From: Palsa-661 sp035535015
Lineage (GTDB): Bacteria > Actinomycetota > Acidimicrobiia > Acidimicrobiales > UBA8190
DNA length: 64,000 nucleotides
Direction of reading: 5' to 3'
Assembly: GCA_035535015.1 (NCBI GenBank)
Contig: DATLQU010000026.1
Location: 62,001 to 126,000 of the forward strand
The stretch's first letter is position 1, and every line of letters begins with the position of its first letter. Positions 44,602 to 53,472 of this stretch are shown here, in pieces. A model generated the notes under the pieces. That model worked only from the letters and a program-made list of their open reading frames with translations. It made no database searches and was not told the DNA's origin. The position numbers and the translations under genes were made by a program.

Positions 44602-45012
44602 GTGTCGACAAAGCCCAAGCTCCCCGTACCGCTGCACCAGACGACGGGACGCCGCAAGCGGGCGGTCGCCCGCGTCCGGGTCCGGAACGGTCAGGGAGCG
44701 ATCACCGTCAACCGCAAGCCCATCGAGCAGTACTTCACCTCGGCCACCCACCGGATGGTGGTGACCGAGCCGTTGCGTCTGACCAATCTGACCGAGGCCT
44801 ACGACTTCGACGCCACCATCGACGGCGGCGGCGTCTCGGGCCAGGCCGGGGCCATGCGGCTCGGTATCGCCCGTTCCCTGCTCGAGCTCGATCCCGAACT
44901 GCGTCCCACCCTCAAGAAGGCCGGCCTCCTGACCCGCGACGCCCGCGAGAAGGAGAGCAAGAAGTACGGCCTCAAGAAGGCCCGCAAGGCGCCCCAGTAC
45001 TCGAAGCGGTAG
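44602..45012 (+). CDS. rpsI: 30S ribosomal protein S9
   Basis: A 136-aa S9 whose C-terminal tail touches P-site tRNA. It starts with GTG; TTGRRKRAVARVRVRNGQGAITVNRKP and GGGVSGQAGAMRLGIARSLL are conserved. The terminal KKARKAPQYSKR ends in the invariant SKR. It lies 6 nt before glmM. Confidence 0.97.
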   Translation: MSTKPKLPVPLHQTTGRRKRAVARVRVRNGQGAITVNRKPIEQYFTSATHRMVVTEPLRLTNLTEAYDFDATIDGGGVSGQAGAMRLGIARSLLELDPELRPTLKKAGLLTRDAREKESKKYGLKKARKAPQYSKR

Positions 45013-45018
45013 TCGGCC

Positions 45019-46383
45019 GTGGGTGTCCGGTTCGGCACCGACGGCATCCGCGGTGTGGCTAACGCCGAGCTCGGGGCCGAACTGGTCCTGGCCCTCGGTC
45101 GGGCCACGGCGCGGGCCCTGCCCGCCCCCTGTTTCCTCATCGGCCGTGACACCCGGCAGTCGGGGCCTCTGCTCCAGGCGGCGCTGTCCGCCGGGCTGGC
45201 CAGCGAAGGCGCCGACGTGGTCGACCTCGGGGTGCTCCCCACGCCGGGTGTGGCCTGGTTGTGCGCCGGCCGTCAGCTCCCGGGTGCGGTGATCTCGGCC
45301 TCGCACAATCCCTTCGCCGACAACGGGGTGAAGCTCTTCGCCACCGGAGGCCTCAAGCTGCCGGTGGCGGTGGAGGCCGCCGTCGAGGACGAGCTCGACC
45401 GGGTACTGGCCGCCGACGTCCGAGGCCCCCGGGCGCCCACCGGCCGGGGGGTGGGCCGGCTGTCGTCCGACTCCGACGCCTCCGCCGGTTACATCGATCA
45501 TCTGGTGTCGGTGCTCGACGGTCGGTCCCTCGACGGCATGCGGGTGGTCCTCGACTGCGCCAACGGCGCCGCTTCGGCCATCGCCCCCGTCGTTCTCGGC
45601 CGCCTGGGCGCCGTGGTCGATGTCATCGCCGCCGAGCCCGATGGGACCAACATCAACGACGGCTGCGGTTCGACCTATCCCGAGCGTCTGTCGGCCGAAG
45701 TGCTCCGCCGCGGTGCGGAGATCGGTCTCGCTCTCGACGGTGACGCCGACCGGCTGGTGGCCGTGGACCAGACGGGCGCGGCGACCACGGGCGACGAGCT
45801 GCTCGCCCTCTTCGCCACCGACCTGGCCCAGCGCGGCCGACTGGCCGGCAACACGGTGGTGGTGACGGTGATGTCGAACCTGGGATTGCGTCTGGCCATG
45901 GCCGAGAAGGGGATCGCCGTCCGGGAGACGCCGGTGGGCGACCGGTCGGTGCTGGAGGCGCTCGACGCCGACGGCCTGACCCTCGGGGGCGAGCAGTCCG
46001 GCCATCTCGTCTTCCGGGAGCTGGCCACCACCGGCGACGGGGTCCTGACCGGTGTTCTGCTGCTCGATCTGCTGCGCCGGACGCGCCGTCCCCTGGCCGA
46101 TCTGGCCGGAGAGGTCATGCAGAGACTGCCCCAGGTGCTCGTGAACGTGGGCGCCTCCGATCCGGCCCGGGTGGTCGAGAGCGAGGCCGTCCAGTTCGAA
46201 GTGGGCCGGGTGAAGGAGGAACTGGGGGCTCGGGGCCGGGTGCTCCTGCGGGCCAGTGGAACGGAACCCCTCGTCCGGGTGATGGTCGAGGCGGCCGACG
46301 AAGAGCTCGCCCACCAGGCGGTGGACAGGCTCTGTGCCGTGGTCGAACGGGCCGGCGCCGACTTGGTGCCGGGCGCGCCGTAG
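45019..46383 (+). CDS. glmM: Phosphoglucosamine mutase
   Basis: A 454-aa enzyme converting glucosamine-6-phosphate to glucosamine-1-phosphate, toward UDP-GlcNAc and peptidoglycan. The phosphoserine is S95 in VISASHNPFADNG. The magnesium loop is LDGDADRLVAVD, the sugar-binding loop is GGEQSGHLVF, and RASGTEPLVRVMVEA holds the phosphate site. GTG start. The glmM-glmS pair after rpsI is a common actinobacterial order; both steps for glucosamine-1-P are encoded together. Confidence 0.97.
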   Translation: MGVRFGTDGIRGVANAELGAELVLALGRATARALPAPCFLIGRDTRQSGPLLQAALSAGLASEGADVVDLGVLPTPGVAWLCAGRQLPGAVISASHNPFADNGVKLFATGGLKLPVAVEAAVEDELDRVLAADVRGPRAPTGRGVGRLSSDSDASAGYIDHLVSVLDGRSLDGMRVVLDCANGAASAIAPVVLGRLGAVVDVIAAEPDGTNINDGCGSTYPERLSAEVLRRGAEIGLALDGDADRLVAVDQTGAATTGDELLALFATDLAQRGRLAGNTVVVTVMSNLGLRLAMAEKGIAVRETPVGDRSVLEALDADGLTLGGEQSGHLVFRELATTGDGVLTGVLLLDLLRRTRRPLADLAGEVMQRLPQVLVNVGASDPARVVESEAVQFEVGRVKEELGARGRVLLRASGTEPLVRVMVEAADEELAHQAVDRLCAVVERAGADLVPGAP

Positions 46384-46386
46384 CCT
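46381..46386 (+). promoter_or_regulatory. -10 element (TAGCCT), leaderless type, before glmS
   Basis: TAGCCT overlaps the glmM stop codon and ends 6 nt before the glmS ATG. GGGG immediately before the ATG is a poor ribosome binding site, so a leaderless internal transcript is possible. Confidence 0.3.
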
Positions 46387-46392
46387 GGGGGG

Positions 46393-48243
46393 ATGTGCGG
46401 CATCATCGGAGCCACGGGTGACGAGGGTGTCCTCGATCTCCTGCTCGACGGTCTGGAACGACTCGAGTACCGGGGATACGACTCGGCCGGTGTCGCCCTC
46501 GACTACGACCACGACCTCTACCGGGCACGCGCGGCCACGGGGACGCGGTCGCTGGCCGATCTCCGCAAGGTCGTGGAGAACGTCCCCGTCGGGGTGACGG
46601 CCGGGATCGGCCATACCCGGTGGGCCACCCACGGCCATCCCACCGAGAACAACGCCCACCCCCACCTCGACTGCAGCGGCAAGGTCGCCGTCGTCCACAA
46701 CGGCATCATCGAGAACTGGCGGGAGCTGGCGTCCAAACTGGGCGAGGCCGGCCATGTGCTCGCCTCCGACACCGACACCGAGGTCTTCGCCCATCTGGTC
46801 GAAGAGGAGATGGCGTCGGGCTCGTCACTGGCCAACGCCGTCCGCTCGTCGCTGCGCGAGGTCCGTGGCGCCTTCGCCCTGGCCGTGATCGCCGCCTCGG
46901 AACCGGGGACCATCGTGGCCGCCCGCCGGGTCTCGCCCTTGGTGGTGGGTCTCGGTGACGGGGACAATCCCGTCGCTCTTCTCGCCTCCGACATCCCGGC
47001 CCTGCTCGGTCACACCCGACGCTTCTGGGTCCTCGACGACGACCAGGTGGTGGAGCTCCGGCCCGGCCAGATCCGGGTGACCACCCTGGCCGGCAAGGTG
47101 GTGGAGCCCACCGAGCTGCAGGTGGACTGGGACATGGAGGCGGCCGAGAAGGGTGGCTACCCCGACTTCATGGGCAAGGAGATCCACGAACAGCCCCGGG
47201 CCGTGGCCGACACTCTGCTCGGTCGGCTCCTGCCCGACGGCACCATCGGGCTCGACGAATTGCGGATCACCCCCGACGACCTGCGCGAGGTGGACAAGGT
47301 CTTCATCGTGGCCTGCGGCTCCAGCTACCACGCCGGCCTGGTGGCCAAGTACGCCATCGAACGCTTCACCCGTCTGCCCACCGAGATCGACATCGCCTCG
47401 GAGTTCCGTTACCGCGATCCCGTCCTCGATCAGCGGACCCTGGTGGTCGGGGTGAGCCAGTCGGGGGAGACGATCGACACCCTCCAGGCCATGAGCGAGG
47501 CGCGGACCTGGAACGCCAAGGTGCTCGTGATCTCGAACGTGGTGGACTCGTCGATGGCCCGGGTGGCCGACGGCGTTCTCTACACCCACGCCGGTCCCGA
47601 GGTGGGCGTGGCCTCGACCAAGACCCATCTCTCGCAGATCGTGGCCCTGGAACTGCTGGCTCTCTACCTGGCCCAGCTCCGGGGTACCCTGCCCGCGGCC
47701 GATGCCCGTCACCTCTTCGCCAAGCTCGAAGGCCTGCCGGCGCTGATCGAGACGGTCCTCGGCCGCGAGGAGGACATCGCCGCCGTGGCCGGCCGGTTCA
47801 CCGCCACGCGCGACTTCTTCTTCCTCGGCCGCCACGTCGGATTCCCGGTGGCTCTGGAAGGCGCGCTCAAGCTGAAGGAGCTCTCCTACCTGCGGGCCGA
47901 GGGCTATCCGGCGGGCGAGTTGAAGCACGGCCCCATCGCCCTGATCGAACCGGGGGCGGTGGTGGTGGCGGTGGCCACCCGGACCCGGCTGTGGGAGAAG
48001 ATGATGAGCAACGTGGCCGAGGTCCGCAGCCGCGGCGCCACCGTCTTACTGGTGGCCAACGACGGCGACGACGAGACGGCGGCCGAAGCCGACGCCGTTC
48101 TCTGGGTGCCCGAGACCGAGCCCCTTTTCGCCCCCGTCATCGACGTCGTCCCCCTGCAGCTCTTCGCCTATCACCTCGCCGCGCTCCACGGTCTCGACGT
48201 CGACCGACCGCGCAACCTGGCCAAGACCGTCACGGTCGAGTGA
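46393..48243 (+). CDS. glmS: Glutamine-fructose-6-phosphate aminotransferase
   Basis: A 616-aa enzyme making glucosamine-6-phosphate. The N-terminal glutaminase begins MCGIIGATGDEG, with Cys2 the nucleophile; GIGHTRWATHG and EVFAHLVEEE belong to this domain. Two SIS domains follow, with VACGSSYHAGLV and VGVSQSGETIDTLQAM. The C-terminus LAKTVTVE is standard. There is no glmS ribozyme; the gene starts 9 nt after glmM. GTGA overlap with acpS. Confidence 0.98.
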   Translation: MCGIIGATGDEGVLDLLLDGLERLEYRGYDSAGVALDYDHDLYRARAATGTRSLADLRKVVENVPVGVTAGIGHTRWATHGHPTENNAHPHLDCSGKVAVVHNGIIENWRELASKLGEAGHVLASDTDTEVFAHLVEEEMASGSSLANAVRSSLREVRGAFALAVIAASEPGTIVAARRVSPLVVGLGDGDNPVALLASDIPALLGHTRRFWVLDDDQVVELRPGQIRVTTLAGKVVEPTELQVDWDMEAAEKGGYPDFMGKEIHEQPRAVADTLLGRLLPDGTIGLDELRITPDDLREVDKVFIVACGSSYHAGLVAKYAIERFTRLPTEIDIASEFRYRDPVLDQRTLVVGVSQSGETIDTLQAMSEARTWNAKVLVISNVVDSSMARVADGVLYTHAGPEVGVASTKTHLSQIVALELLALYLAQLRGTLPAADARHLFAKLEGLPALIETVLGREEDIAAVAGRFTATRDFFFLGRHVGFPVALEGALKLKELSYLRAEGYPAGELKHGPIALIEPGAVVVAVATRTRLWEKMMSNVAEVRSRGATVLLVANDGDDETAAEADAVLWVPETEPLFAPVIDVVPLQLFAYHLAALHGLDVDRPRNLAKTVTVE

Positions 48244-48761
48244 CGCCCTCCGCCGACGAGGTCGACGGGGACCCGGTCCGCGACATCGGGGTCCGGGGCA
48301 TCGGGGTCCGGGGCATCGGGATCGATGCCGTCGACGTGGCTCGGTTCCGGACCGTTCTCGGACGCCGGCCCGGTCTGGCCCGGAGACTGTTCACCGACGC
48401 CGAGCGCTCCTACGCCGAGTCGGGGAAGGATCCCGGCCCGCGCCTGGCGGCGCGTTTCGCGGCCAAAGAAGCGGTGCTGAAGGCGCTCGGGGTGGGGATC
48501 GGGGCCACCGACTTCCACGACGTCGAAGTCGTCCGGGACGCCTCGGGAGCCCCCCGACTGGCCCTGGCCGGCCGGGCTGCCACATTGGCCGCGGCGCGCG
48601 GGGTCCGGTGGTGGCACCTGTCGCTCAGCCATACCGAGCTGGTGGCCGTGGCCAGCGTGGTGGCCGAGGGCGAGTCGGGGGCGTCGGGCGAGTCGGGGGC
48701 GTCGGGCGAGTCGGGGACGTCGGGGGAGTCGGGGGCGTGGGGGGAGTCGGGGGCGTTGTGA
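48240..48761 (+). CDS. acpS: Holo-[acyl-carrier-protein] synthase with low-complexity tail
   Basis: A 173-aa AcpS transferring 4'-phosphopantetheine from CoA to acyl carrier proteins. Core: GIGIDAVDVARF (metal-binding Asp) and FAAKEAVLKALGVG (Glu and Lys), then WWHLSLSHTELVAVASV. The core needs about 120-125 aa. The last 30 residues are five tandem ESGASG-like hexapeptides, encoded by an 18-nt DNA repeat (48672-48761). The N-terminus also carries a duplicated IGVRG unit. GTG start overlapping glmS. Confidence 0.93.
   Translation: MTPSADEVDGDPVRDIGVRGIGVRGIGIDAVDVARFRTVLGRRPGLARRLFTDAERSYAESGKDPGPRLAARFAAKEAVLKALGVGIGATDFHDVEVVRDASGAPRLALAGRAATLAAARGVRWWHLSLSHTELVAVASVVAEGESGASGESGASGESGTSGESGAWGESGAL
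48672..48761 (+). repeat. Five tandem 18-nt repeats at the end of acpS
   Basis: Units of GAGTCGGGGGCGTCGGGC and close variants start at 48672, 48690, 48708, 48726 and 48744. They are in frame and run into the acpS stop, which overlaps the next start. Copy number is likely to vary between strains. Confidence 0.85.
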
Positions 48762-50173
48762 AGCCGGTGGTCACGGTGGAGGAGATGCGGGCCATCGACG
48801 AGGAGGCCCTCGGCCGGGTGGACCACGCCACCCTGGTGGACCGGGCGGGGACGGCGGTGGCCGCCTCGGCGCTGCGTCTGCTCGGCGGTGGCTACGGCCG
48901 CCGGGTGGTGGTGGTGGCCGGCAAGGGCTCGAACGGCGCCGACGGCCGGGTGGCCGCCGGCCGGCTGCGACGGCGCGGGGCCCGGGTCGAGATCGTGGAG
49001 GCGGCCGAGGCACCGGAGAGGATCGGCCGCGACGGCAGGGTCGACCTGGTGGTGGACGCCGCCTACGGCACCGGCTTCCGGGGGACCTATATGGCCCCGT
49101 CGGTACCGGCCGGCGTGCCCGTCCTGGCCGTGGACATCCCCTCTGGGGTGGACGGGGACACCGGGGAGGCCTGCGGCGAGCCCCTGCGGGCCGACGTCAC
49201 CGTCACCTTCGCCGCGCTCAAGCCGGGCCTGCTCCAGGGCGATGGGCCCCTGCTGGCCGGGAGGGTGGAGGTGGTCGACATCGGCCTCGACGTCGACCGG
49301 GCCCGGCTCTGGCTGGTGGAGGACGCCGACGTGGCCCGGCTGCTTCCCGTCCGGGCCCGCGACTCCTACAAGTGGCAGTCGGCCGTGGCCGTGGTGGCCG
49401 GCTCCCCGGGCATGTCGGGGGCGGCAGAGCTGTGTGCCCACGCCGCCTACCGGGCCGGCGCCGGCATGGTCCGGCTCGGGGTCCCCGGGGCCGATCCGCA
49501 GCTGCTGCCGGTGGGCGAGGCCGTGGCCAGCGAGCTCGGCGCCGACGACTGGGCGGCCGCCGCCCTGGAGATGGTGCAGCGCTGTCGGGCGCTGGTGGTC
49601 GGTCCCGGTCTGGGCCGGGCCCCGGGGACCGGCGCCCAGGTCCGGGCCCTGGTGGCCCGGTCCCCCGTCCCCGTGGTGGTGGACGCCGACGGCCTGGTGG
49701 CGCTCGGAACGGGCCCGGAGATCGGGCCGGTGGTGGCCGGTCCCGCCGGTCCCACCGGAGGGCCGGACGGCCGGAGCCTTCCCCACGCCGTGCTCACCCC
49801 CCACGACGGGGAGTTCGCGGCGCTGACCGGCGCGCCGCCGGGACCCGACCGGATCGAAGCGGCACGGTCACTGGCCGCCGGCTGCGGGGCGGTGGTGTTG
49901 TTGAAAGGCCCCACCACGGTGGTGGCCGGGCCCGAGGGGACGGCATTGCTGGTCACGGCCGGCTCACCCCGACTGGCCACGGCCGGCACCGGCGACGTCC
50001 TCTCCGGCGCCATCGGGGCCTTCGTGGCCCGGGGTCTGCCGCTGTTCGAAGCGGCCGGCCTGGCCGCCCACGTCCACGGCCGGGCCGCCGCCCTCGGTGC
50101 CCCCGAGGGCCTGGTGGCGGGGGACCTGGCCGACCTGCTCGGCCGCTGGTTGTCGGACGCCCGCCGTGGCTGA
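48758..50173 (+). CDS. nnr: Bifunctional NAD(P)H-hydrate epimerase / ADP-dependent dehydratase
   Basis: A 471-aa fusion that repairs hydrated NAD(P)H. The N-terminal epimerase domain (to about residue 205) has TVEEMRAIDEEAL, VVVVAGKGSNGADGRVAA and VDIPSGVDGDTGEA. The C-terminal ribokinase-like dehydratase includes YKWQSAVAVVAGSPGMSGAAEL, VGPGLGRAPGTG and the catalytic region LATAGTGDVLSGAIGAF. The segment HAVLTPHDGEFAAL is also typical. GTG start overlapping the acpS stop; acpS-nnr-alr is a common actinobacterial order. Confidence 0.95.
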   Translation: MKPVVTVEEMRAIDEEALGRVDHATLVDRAGTAVAASALRLLGGGYGRRVVVVAGKGSNGADGRVAAGRLRRRGARVEIVEAAEAPERIGRDGRVDLVVDAAYGTGFRGTYMAPSVPAGVPVLAVDIPSGVDGDTGEACGEPLRADVTVTFAALKPGLLQGDGPLLAGRVEVVDIGLDVDRARLWLVEDADVARLLPVRARDSYKWQSAVAVVAGSPGMSGAAELCAHAAYRAGAGMVRLGVPGADPQLLPVGEAVASELGADDWAAAALEMVQRCRALVVGPGLGRAPGTGAQVRALVARSPVPVVVDADGLVALGTGPEIGPVVAGPAGPTGGPDGRSLPHAVLTPHDGEFAALTGAPPGPDRIEAARSLAAGCGAVVLLKGPTTVVAGPEGTALLVTAGSPRLATAGTGDVLSGAIGAFVARGLPLFEAAGLAAHVHGRAAALGAPEGLVAGDLADLLGRWLSDARRG

Positions 50174-51347
50174 GCCTTTCCCGGGGCTGCGGCCCACCTG
50201 GGCCGAGATCGACCTCGCCGCCCTCCGGCACAACGCCGGCCTGCTGCGGCGGCTCGCCGCGCCGGCCGGGCTCTGCGCCGTGGTGAAGGCCGACGCCTAC
50301 GGCCACGGGATGGTGGCCGTGGCCGGGGCCGCCCTCGAGGGGGGGGCGACCTGGCTGGCCGTGGCCCTGGTGGAAGAGGGGGTGGCGTTGCGCGACGCCG
50401 GTGTGGAGGCCCCCGTGCTCATCCTCTCCGAGCCGGCGGCCTCGGCCATGTCCAGCGTGGTGGCCCGGGGGCTGACCCCGACCGTCTACACGACAGGGGC
50501 GGTGACCGCCGCCGCCGAGGCCGCCGCCGCCGTGGGCACCGTGGTCGCCGTGCAGGTGAAGGTGGACACCGGGATGCACCGGGTGGGGGCGGACCCCGCT
50601 GACGTGCTGGCCGTCGTCCGCGCCGTGGACAGTGCCCCCCGGCTGCATTTCGCCGGCCTCTGGAGCCACCTGTCGGTGGCCGACCAGCTCGACGAGGAGA
50701 GTCGGTCCTTCACGGCCGGGCAACTCCGGCAGCTGGCCGAGACGCGCGCCGGCCTGGCCGCCGCCGGCCTCGACCCGCCCCTCGTCCATATGGCCAATTC
50801 GGCCGGCACCATCGCGGTGGCCGAGGCCCGGCTCGACATGGTCCGCTGCGGTATCTCGTTGTACGGCGTGGTGCCGGCCCCGGCGCTCGCCGCGTTGCTC
50901 GACGGCGAACAGCTCCGTCCGGTCTTGTCGCTGCGGTCGCGGGTGTCGCTCATCCGGACTCTCGACGCCGGGGAGCGGCCGTCCTACGGCCGCCACCGTC
51001 CTCTCGAAGGGCGGTCGCTGGTGGCCACCGTGCCCATCGGCTACGCCGACGGTGTCCCCCGATGCTACGGCGCGCTGGGGGGTACCGTGCTGATCGGCGG
51101 TCGTCGTCGACCTCTGGCCGGAACGGTCACGATGGATCAGATCGTGGTGGACTGCGGGGCCGGGTCCGACGTGTCGGTGGGCGACGAAGTGGTGTTGATC
51201 GGACGGCAGGGGACAGGATCTCTGACGGTGCAGGACTGGGCCGACGTTCTCGGCACCATCGGCAACGAGGTGCTCACGGAGATCGGGTCCCGGGTGCCCC
51301 GGGTGGTGGTGGACGACGGGGGGTCCGACGAGGAGGAGAAGAGATGA
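50166..51347 (+). CDS. alr: Alanine racemase
   Basis: A 393-aa PLP enzyme making D-alanine for peptidoglycan. PLP is bound by K41 in AVVKADAYGHG. RCGISLYGVVPAP carries the catalytic Tyr region of the C-terminal beta domain, and RVSLIRTLDAGERPSYGR follows. GTG start overlapping the end of nnr by 8 nt. With glmM/glmS it places cell-wall precursor supply behind the ribosomal genes. Confidence 0.96.
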   Translation: MAEPFPGLRPTWAEIDLAALRHNAGLLRRLAAPAGLCAVVKADAYGHGMVAVAGAALEGGATWLAVALVEEGVALRDAGVEAPVLILSEPAASAMSSVVARGLTPTVYTTGAVTAAAEAAAAVGTVVAVQVKVDTGMHRVGADPADVLAVVRAVDSAPRLHFAGLWSHLSVADQLDEESRSFTAGQLRQLAETRAGLAAAGLDPPLVHMANSAGTIAVAEARLDMVRCGISLYGVVPAPALAALLDGEQLRPVLSLRSRVSLIRTLDAGERPSYGRHRPLEGRSLVATVPIGYADGVPRCYGALGGTVLIGGRRRPLAGTVTMDQIVVDCGAGSDVSVGDEVVLIGRQGTGSLTVQDWADVLGTIGNEVLTEIGSRVPRVVVDDGGSDEEEKR

Positions 51348-52363
51348 GCAGCCGGGAGTCGAAGAGCAGCCGACGGGGTCGGGCGCTCGCCCTCGGCGCC
51401 GGGGCCACGGCCGTCGCCGGGGCCGTGGGCTGGGCCCTGCAGCACCGGGCCGTGACGCGGTCGGCGGCCACGGCGCAGGAGATGACCCTCGAGGGCCTGG
51501 CCCTGCCCGATGATCTGCGCCATCACTTCGTGGACACCGAGGACGGCGGCCGGATCCATGTGGTCGAGCGCGGGCAGGGCCCACCGCTGGTGCTGCTGCA
51601 CGGGATCATGCTCAGCTCCGCCCTCTGGGTGCATCAGCTGCGGGACCTGGCCGACCATCACCGGGTCATCGCCGTCGACCTCCGGGGCCACGGCCAGTCA
51701 CTGCCCGGCTCGACGGGCTCGGGGATCCCCATCCTGGCGGCCGACGTCCGGGCCGTGTTCGAGGCGCTCGGGGTCCACGACGCCGTGGTCGTCGGCCACT
51801 CGATGGGCGGGATGGTGGCCCTGCAGCTGGCCCTCGACCTGCCGGTGGCCGAACGGAACCGGCGGCTGGCCGGGATCGTGCTGAGCTCGACCACCTCTGG
51901 GCCCTTCGCCACCCTGCCCGGCTGGACGGGGATGGCCCGGGTGACCGGACCGGTGACCTCCCGGGTGCTTCTGATCGGGGAACGCTTCGGGGCCAGGGCC
52001 CTGCCCTCGGGCGACCTGCGTTGGTGGCTCGTCCGGCTGGGATTCGGCGCCGACGCTCCAGCCGCCCAGGTCCGGTTCGTCGAGGCCATGCACCGGGCCA
52101 CGCCGTCGCGGACCCTGGCCGACCTGATCCCCTCGGTGGCCACCTTCGACCTCTCGTGGCGGCTCGGCACCATCGATCTGCCCGTGCTCGTGGTGGTGGG
52201 ATCGCACGACAAGCTGACCGCCCCGCGGCTGGCCCGACGGCTGGCCGACGCCCTGCCCGAGGCGCAGCTGGTCGAGCTGCCCCGCTGCGGCCATATGCCC
52301 ATGCTCGAACGCCGTCATGAGTTCTCCCGTCTGGTCGACGAGTTCACGGCCAAAGTCTCCTGA
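51344..52363 (+). CDS. Alpha/beta hydrolase, membrane-anchored or exported
   Basis: A 339-aa alpha/beta hydrolase of unknown substrate. Residues 1-35 are basic and then hydrophobic (RRGRALALGAGATAVAGAVGW), probably a membrane anchor or signal. The catalytic serine is in VVGHSMGGMVAL, the oxyanion strand is LVLLHGIML, the acid is probably in VVGSHDKLT, and the histidine in CGHMPMLER. ATGA overlap with alr. An alpha/beta hydrolase lies between alr and the tsa genes in many actinobacteria; its function there is not established to my knowledge. Confidence 0.9.
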   Translation: MSSRESKSSRRGRALALGAGATAVAGAVGWALQHRAVTRSAATAQEMTLEGLALPDDLRHHFVDTEDGGRIHVVERGQGPPLVLLHGIMLSSALWVHQLRDLADHHRVIAVDLRGHGQSLPGSTGSGIPILAADVRAVFEALGVHDAVVVGHSMGGMVALQLALDLPVAERNRRLAGIVLSSTTSGPFATLPGWTGMARVTGPVTSRVLLIGERFGARALPSGDLRWWLVRLGFGADAPAAQVRFVEAMHRATPSRTLADLIPSVATFDLSWRLGTIDLPVLVVVGSHDKLTAPRLARRLADALPEAQLVELPRCGHMPMLERRHEFSRLVDEFTAKVS

Positions 52364-52370
52364 CCCCGTC

Positions 52371-52934
52371 GTGGGCACCCTGGCCGAGCTGCGGACCGAG
52401 GCCCTCCGCTGCACCCGTTGCGCCCTGGCCGGGACCCGGACCCAGGTGGTCTTCGGCGTCGGGGATCCGCAGGCCCGGCTGCTCTTCGTGGGGGAGGGGC
52501 CGGGCCGCGACGAGGACCTGGCCGGGGAGCCCTTCGTGGGCCGGTCGGGAAAGCTGCTCGACAAGCTCGTGGCCCAGGAGCTCGGTCTCGACCGGTCGGA
52601 TTTCTACATCGCCAACGTGGTCAAGTGCCGGCCACCGGGCAACCGGGACCCTCTGCCGGCCGAGATCGAGGCCTGCCGGCCCTACCTGGAGGGCCAGCTG
52701 GACCTGATCGATCCGACCGTGGTGGTGACCCTCGGCAATTTCGCCACCCGGCTGCTGCTCGAGACGACGGAGGGGATCACCCGGCTCCGGGGCCGGGTCT
52801 ATCCCTTCCGCCGCGGCCACCTGGTCCCCACCTTCCATCCGGCGGCGGCGCTGCGGGGGGGAGCCGAGGTGGTGGCCGGCATGCGGGCCGACCTGGTCCG
52901 GGCCAAGCGTCTGCTCGCCGGCCGGACCCCGTGA
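52371..52934 (+). CDS. Family 4 uracil-DNA glycosylase (iron-sulfur)
   Basis: A 187-aa enzyme excising uracil from DNA. It has LFVGEGPGRDEDLAGEPFVGRSGKLLD with the family 4 GEGPG-type active site, YIANVVKCRPPGNRDPLPAEIEAC, and VPTFHPAAALRGG. Four Cys (two in CTRC near the N-terminus, plus KC and AC) match the 4Fe-4S ligands. GTG at 52371 gives GTLAELRTEA, the expected start. An ATG at 52317 would overlap the hydrolase by 47 nt and adds a non-conserved stretch. Confidence 0.92.
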   Translation: MGTLAELRTEALRCTRCALAGTRTQVVFGVGDPQARLLFVGEGPGRDEDLAGEPFVGRSGKLLDKLVAQELGLDRSDFYIANVVKCRPPGNRDPLPAEIEACRPYLEGQLDLIDPTVVVTLGNFATRLLLETTEGITRLRGRVYPFRRGHLVPTFHPAAALRGGAEVVAGMRADLVRAKRLLAGRTP

Positions 52935-52944
52935 CCCGGACCCC

Positions 52945-53469
52945 GTGACCCGGACCCCCGTGACTCGGGCGCCGATCGTGGCCCGGACCTCGTCGGCCGA
53001 CGAGACGCGTGCCCTGGCCGGCGCGCTGGCCGGGGTGCTGCGGCCCGGAGACCTGATCCTGCTGGTGGGGGACCTGGGCACGGGCAAGACGACCTTCAGC
53101 CAGGGCCTGGCCAGAGGCCTCGGGGTGACCGAGGCGGTGACCAGCCCCACCTTCACCCTGGTCCGGGCCTACCGCTGCGACGGGGCTGCCGGCCGGCCGG
53201 GCATCGGGACCCTGCTGCACGCCGATCTGTACCGGCTCGACCGGATCCGGGAGATCGTGGAGCTGGGGATCGGGGAGATGGTGGAGGACGACTCGGTGGC
53301 GGTGATCGAATGGGGTGACATGGCCGGCTCGCTCTTCGGTCCCGAGACCCTGACCGTCCGGCTGGGGGCCGAGGGCGACGAGGAGCGGATGGTGACCGTC
53401 GAGCCCTCGGGCCGCTGGTGGGAGCGGGCCGACGAGCTGGCCGAGCGGCTGCGGCCCTGGAAGGCCTGA
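52945..53469 (+). CDS. tsaE: tRNA t6A biosynthesis ATPase TsaE
   Basis: A 174-aa ATPase of the TsaB-TsaD-TsaE complex that forms N6-threonylcarbamoyladenosine at position 37 of ANN-decoding tRNAs. Walker A is GDLGTGKTTF; SPTFTLVRAY and LHADLYRLD, VAVIEWGD are family motifs. Two in-frame GTG starts (52945, 52960) lie in a short tandem repeat of GTGACCCGGACCCC; the first is annotated. Confidence 0.95.
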   Translation: MTRTPVTRAPIVARTSSADETRALAGALAGVLRPGDLILLVGDLGTGKTTFSQGLARGLGVTEAVTSPTFTLVRAYRCDGAAGRPGIGTLLHADLYRLDRIREIVELGIGEMVEDDSVAVIEWGDMAGSLFGPETLTVRLGAEGDEERMVTVEPSGRWWERADELAERLRPWKA

Positions 53470-53472
53470 GAG

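Noticed and set aside
46384..46392. glmS ribozyme before glmS
   Set aside because: Only 9 nt separate glmM and glmS, so there is no space for the ribozyme, and it is not expected in actinobacteria.
52317..52370. ATG at 52317 as start of the uracil-DNA glycosylase
   Set aside because: It would overlap the hydrolase gene by 47 nt and adds residues with no match to the family; the GTG at 52371 gives the expected N-terminus.
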